Of a stretch of DNA of 5,644 bases, positions 4,725 to 5,644 are shown in pieces. Source of the stretch: an uncultured Saprospirales bacterium (GTDB lineage: Bacteria; Bacteroidota; Bacteroidia; Chitinophagales; Saprospiraceae); contig CALAZP010000205.1 in the NCBI GenBank assembly GCA_937926355.1, forward strand, positions 1-5,644. The letters are read 5' to 3'. Position numbers and translations under genes: made by a program. Below the pieces are notes generated by a model. It was given only the letters and a program-made list of their open reading frames with translations, did no database searches and was not told where the DNA came from. How positions within the stretch are numbered: the stretch's first letter is position 1; every line of letters starts with the position of its first letter.

Positions 4725-5644
4725 TTCTAGCTCCACTCTCCTATTAAGTTGTCTTTCTATTGCTGTTTTATTTCCAGTTATTGGTCTAGATTCCCCAAAT
4801 CCAAAATATACTATTCTATCTTGGGCTATTCCCTTGGCCACAATATAATTGTAACAACTTTTAACCCTTTGTTCGGATAAAATTTGATTGTAAGCTTCCC
4901 CACCAATATTATCGGTATGCCCACCTATTCTAAGCAAATAATCAGGATATTTATTCATTATGTCCACCACTCTATCTAAAACCCACTTAGAATCTTCCTT
5001 GATATTAGACTTGTTATAATCAAATCTAATTTCTTCTTTGGCATATTCCAAAACCATCTTAGCCTCCTTAGATAATAATCGATTAGAAAAGGAGGCTATT
5101 TGAGGCTCTGGATCCTCTCCATCATGCAAACCATCACCATCACTATCAGGGCAACCATTGAAATAGCCCTTTAAATCTGGACATTCATCCTCATCATCTG
5201 CCATTCCATCTCCATCCCTGTCAGGACAACCATTAGCCGATTTTTGACCAGGATCATTGGGGCAGTAATCTATTTCATCGGGAATCCCATCTCCATCGCT
5301 ATCCGCTATCGGGCAACCCATATTACTAATCGGTCCAGCCTCTTGTGGACAAAAATCTTTATCATCACCCACACCATCTCCATCGCTGTCAGGGCAACCA
5401 TTTAGTTTTTTACTACCTGTAACCTCTGGACAACCATCTTCTGCGTCAGGTACTCCATCTTCATCCTTATCTGGACATCCATTAGAATAGGTACTTCCTA
5501 TATCATTCGGACACAAGTCTTTATCATCTGGAATTCCATCTCCATCACTATCAGGACATCCCCCATTCTCAATAGAACCAACTTCTGATGGACAATTGTC
5601 CATTTCATCGGGAATCCCATCATTATCCGAGTCTTTGACCCCCG
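4710..5644 (-). CDS. OmpA-family outer membrane protein with thrombospondin type 3 repeats, C-terminal part, 5' end outside window
   Basis: The frame is open from the right edge to a TAG at 4712..4710: 310 codons, with the N-terminus missing. The internal ATG at 5603 lies within a repeat and is not the start. Two regions are visible. First comes a run of TSP3 repeats, each of the form DxDGDGxxDxxDxCPxxxGxxxxNGCP, whose Asp-rich loops bind calcium. Then, after a short linker, an OmpA C-terminal domain (about residues 184-297 counted from 5603) begins at EIRFDYNKS and has GHTDNIGG (228-235), NQILSEQR (239-246) with the Asp and Arg that bind peptidoglycan diaminopimelate, and the ending NRRVELELF. 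In this family an N-terminal beta-barrel or other exported domain usually precedes the repeats. The protein probably links the outer membrane to peptidoglycan through a calcium-stiffened stalk. It is convergent with purE. Confidence 0.93.
   Translation of the reverse strand, partial: GVKDSDNDGIPDEMDNCPSEVGSIENGGCPDSDGDGIPDDKDLCPNDIGSTYSNGCPDKDEDGVPDAEDGCPEVTGSKKLNGCPDSDGDGVGDDKDFCPQEAGPISNMGCPIADSDGDGIPDEIDYCPNDPGQKSANGCPDRDGDGMADDEDECPDLKGYFNGCPDSDGDGLHDGEDPEPQIASFSNRLLSKEAKMVLEYAKEEIRFDYNKSNIKEDSKWVLDRVVDIMNKYPDYLLRIGGHTDNIGGEAYNQILSEQRVKSCYNYIVAKGIAQDRIVYFGFGESRPITGNKTAIERQLNRRVELELFIE
5103..5644 (-). repeat. TSP3 repeat array, about 81-base period, six full units and one partial
   Basis: The plus-strand word CCATC, marking the same point of each Asp-rich loop, recurs at 5131, 5206, 5287, 5374, 5455, 5536 and 5617, so units are 75, 81, 87, 81, 81 and 81 bases. 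On the coding strand the fourth visible unit has two extra residues (GCPIAD), the sixth is two shorter (LKGYFNGCP), and the last (DSDGDGLHDGEDPEP) lacks the CP/GCP half and ends the array. Each full unit has two Cys. All length changes are multiples of three. The array continues past the right edge. Confidence 0.9.

Noticed and set aside
5601..5603. ATG at 5603 as the start of the OmpA-family gene
   Set aside because: The same frame continues to the window edge with a further TSP3 loop (KDSDNDGIPDE) before this Met, so it is internal.
5103..5644. Regular repeats as a CRISPR array
   Set aside because: The period comes from coding TSP3 units in one open frame. There are no identical short repeats with unique spacers.
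1..5644. A defence, mobile or other novel multi-gene system
   Set aside because: Apart from one secreted protein, every gene matches a common housekeeping or envelope family. I see no transposase, integrase, toxin, nuclease or reverse transcriptase and no terminal repeats.

Overview
This 5.6 kb window is AT-rich, almost fully coding chromosomal DNA from a member of the Bacteroidota. I cannot fix the order. Four signs point there: a P5C dehydrogenase (PruA) of Bacteroidota type, an OmpA-family protein with thrombospondin type 3 (TSP3) repeats, a short-leader TAnnTTTG promoter pair in the one clear divergent gap, and a lack of strong Shine-Dalgarno sites. I see no tRNA or rRNA gene, insertion sequence, CRISPR array, phage gene or plasmid gene.

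Layout, left to right. (1) 1..265, minus strand: the first 88 codons of a MoxR/BchI-type AAA+ ATPase, cut by the window edge. (2) 361..1470, plus strand: rlmH (23S rRNA pseudouridine-1915 methyltransferase), then 3 bases later a rhomboid intramembrane serine protease with its whole catalytic set. (3) 4176..1471, minus strand: a tight three-gene run of a secreted protein of unknown function, coaD (coenzyme A synthesis) and pruA (proline catabolism), with gaps of 25 and 20 bases. (4) 4224..4724, plus strand: purE (purine synthesis), divergent from the secreted protein gene. (5) 5644..4710, minus strand: the C-terminal part of an OmpA-family cell-envelope protein with at least six full TSP3 calcium-binding repeats; its 5' end lies outside the window.

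How the parts relate. Most genes are housekeeping: ribosome modification, CoA, proline oxidation to glutamate, purines and cell wall anchoring. They do not form one pathway, and I see no dedicated novel system. The more interesting features are in gene arrangement and control. Both convergent junctions have no spacer: rhomboid and pruA stop codons abut, and purE and the OmpA gene overlap by 15 bases, with no recognisable intrinsic terminator at either. The 47-base divergent gap before purE holds two opposed, perfect TAnnTTTG -7 boxes joined by a 14-base perfect palindrome whose core, AAACGTTT, resembles operators of LacI/PurR-type repressors. The plus-strand -7 box also contains the upstream TTG of the purE frame, so purE translation probably begins at a later TTG from an almost leaderless transcript.
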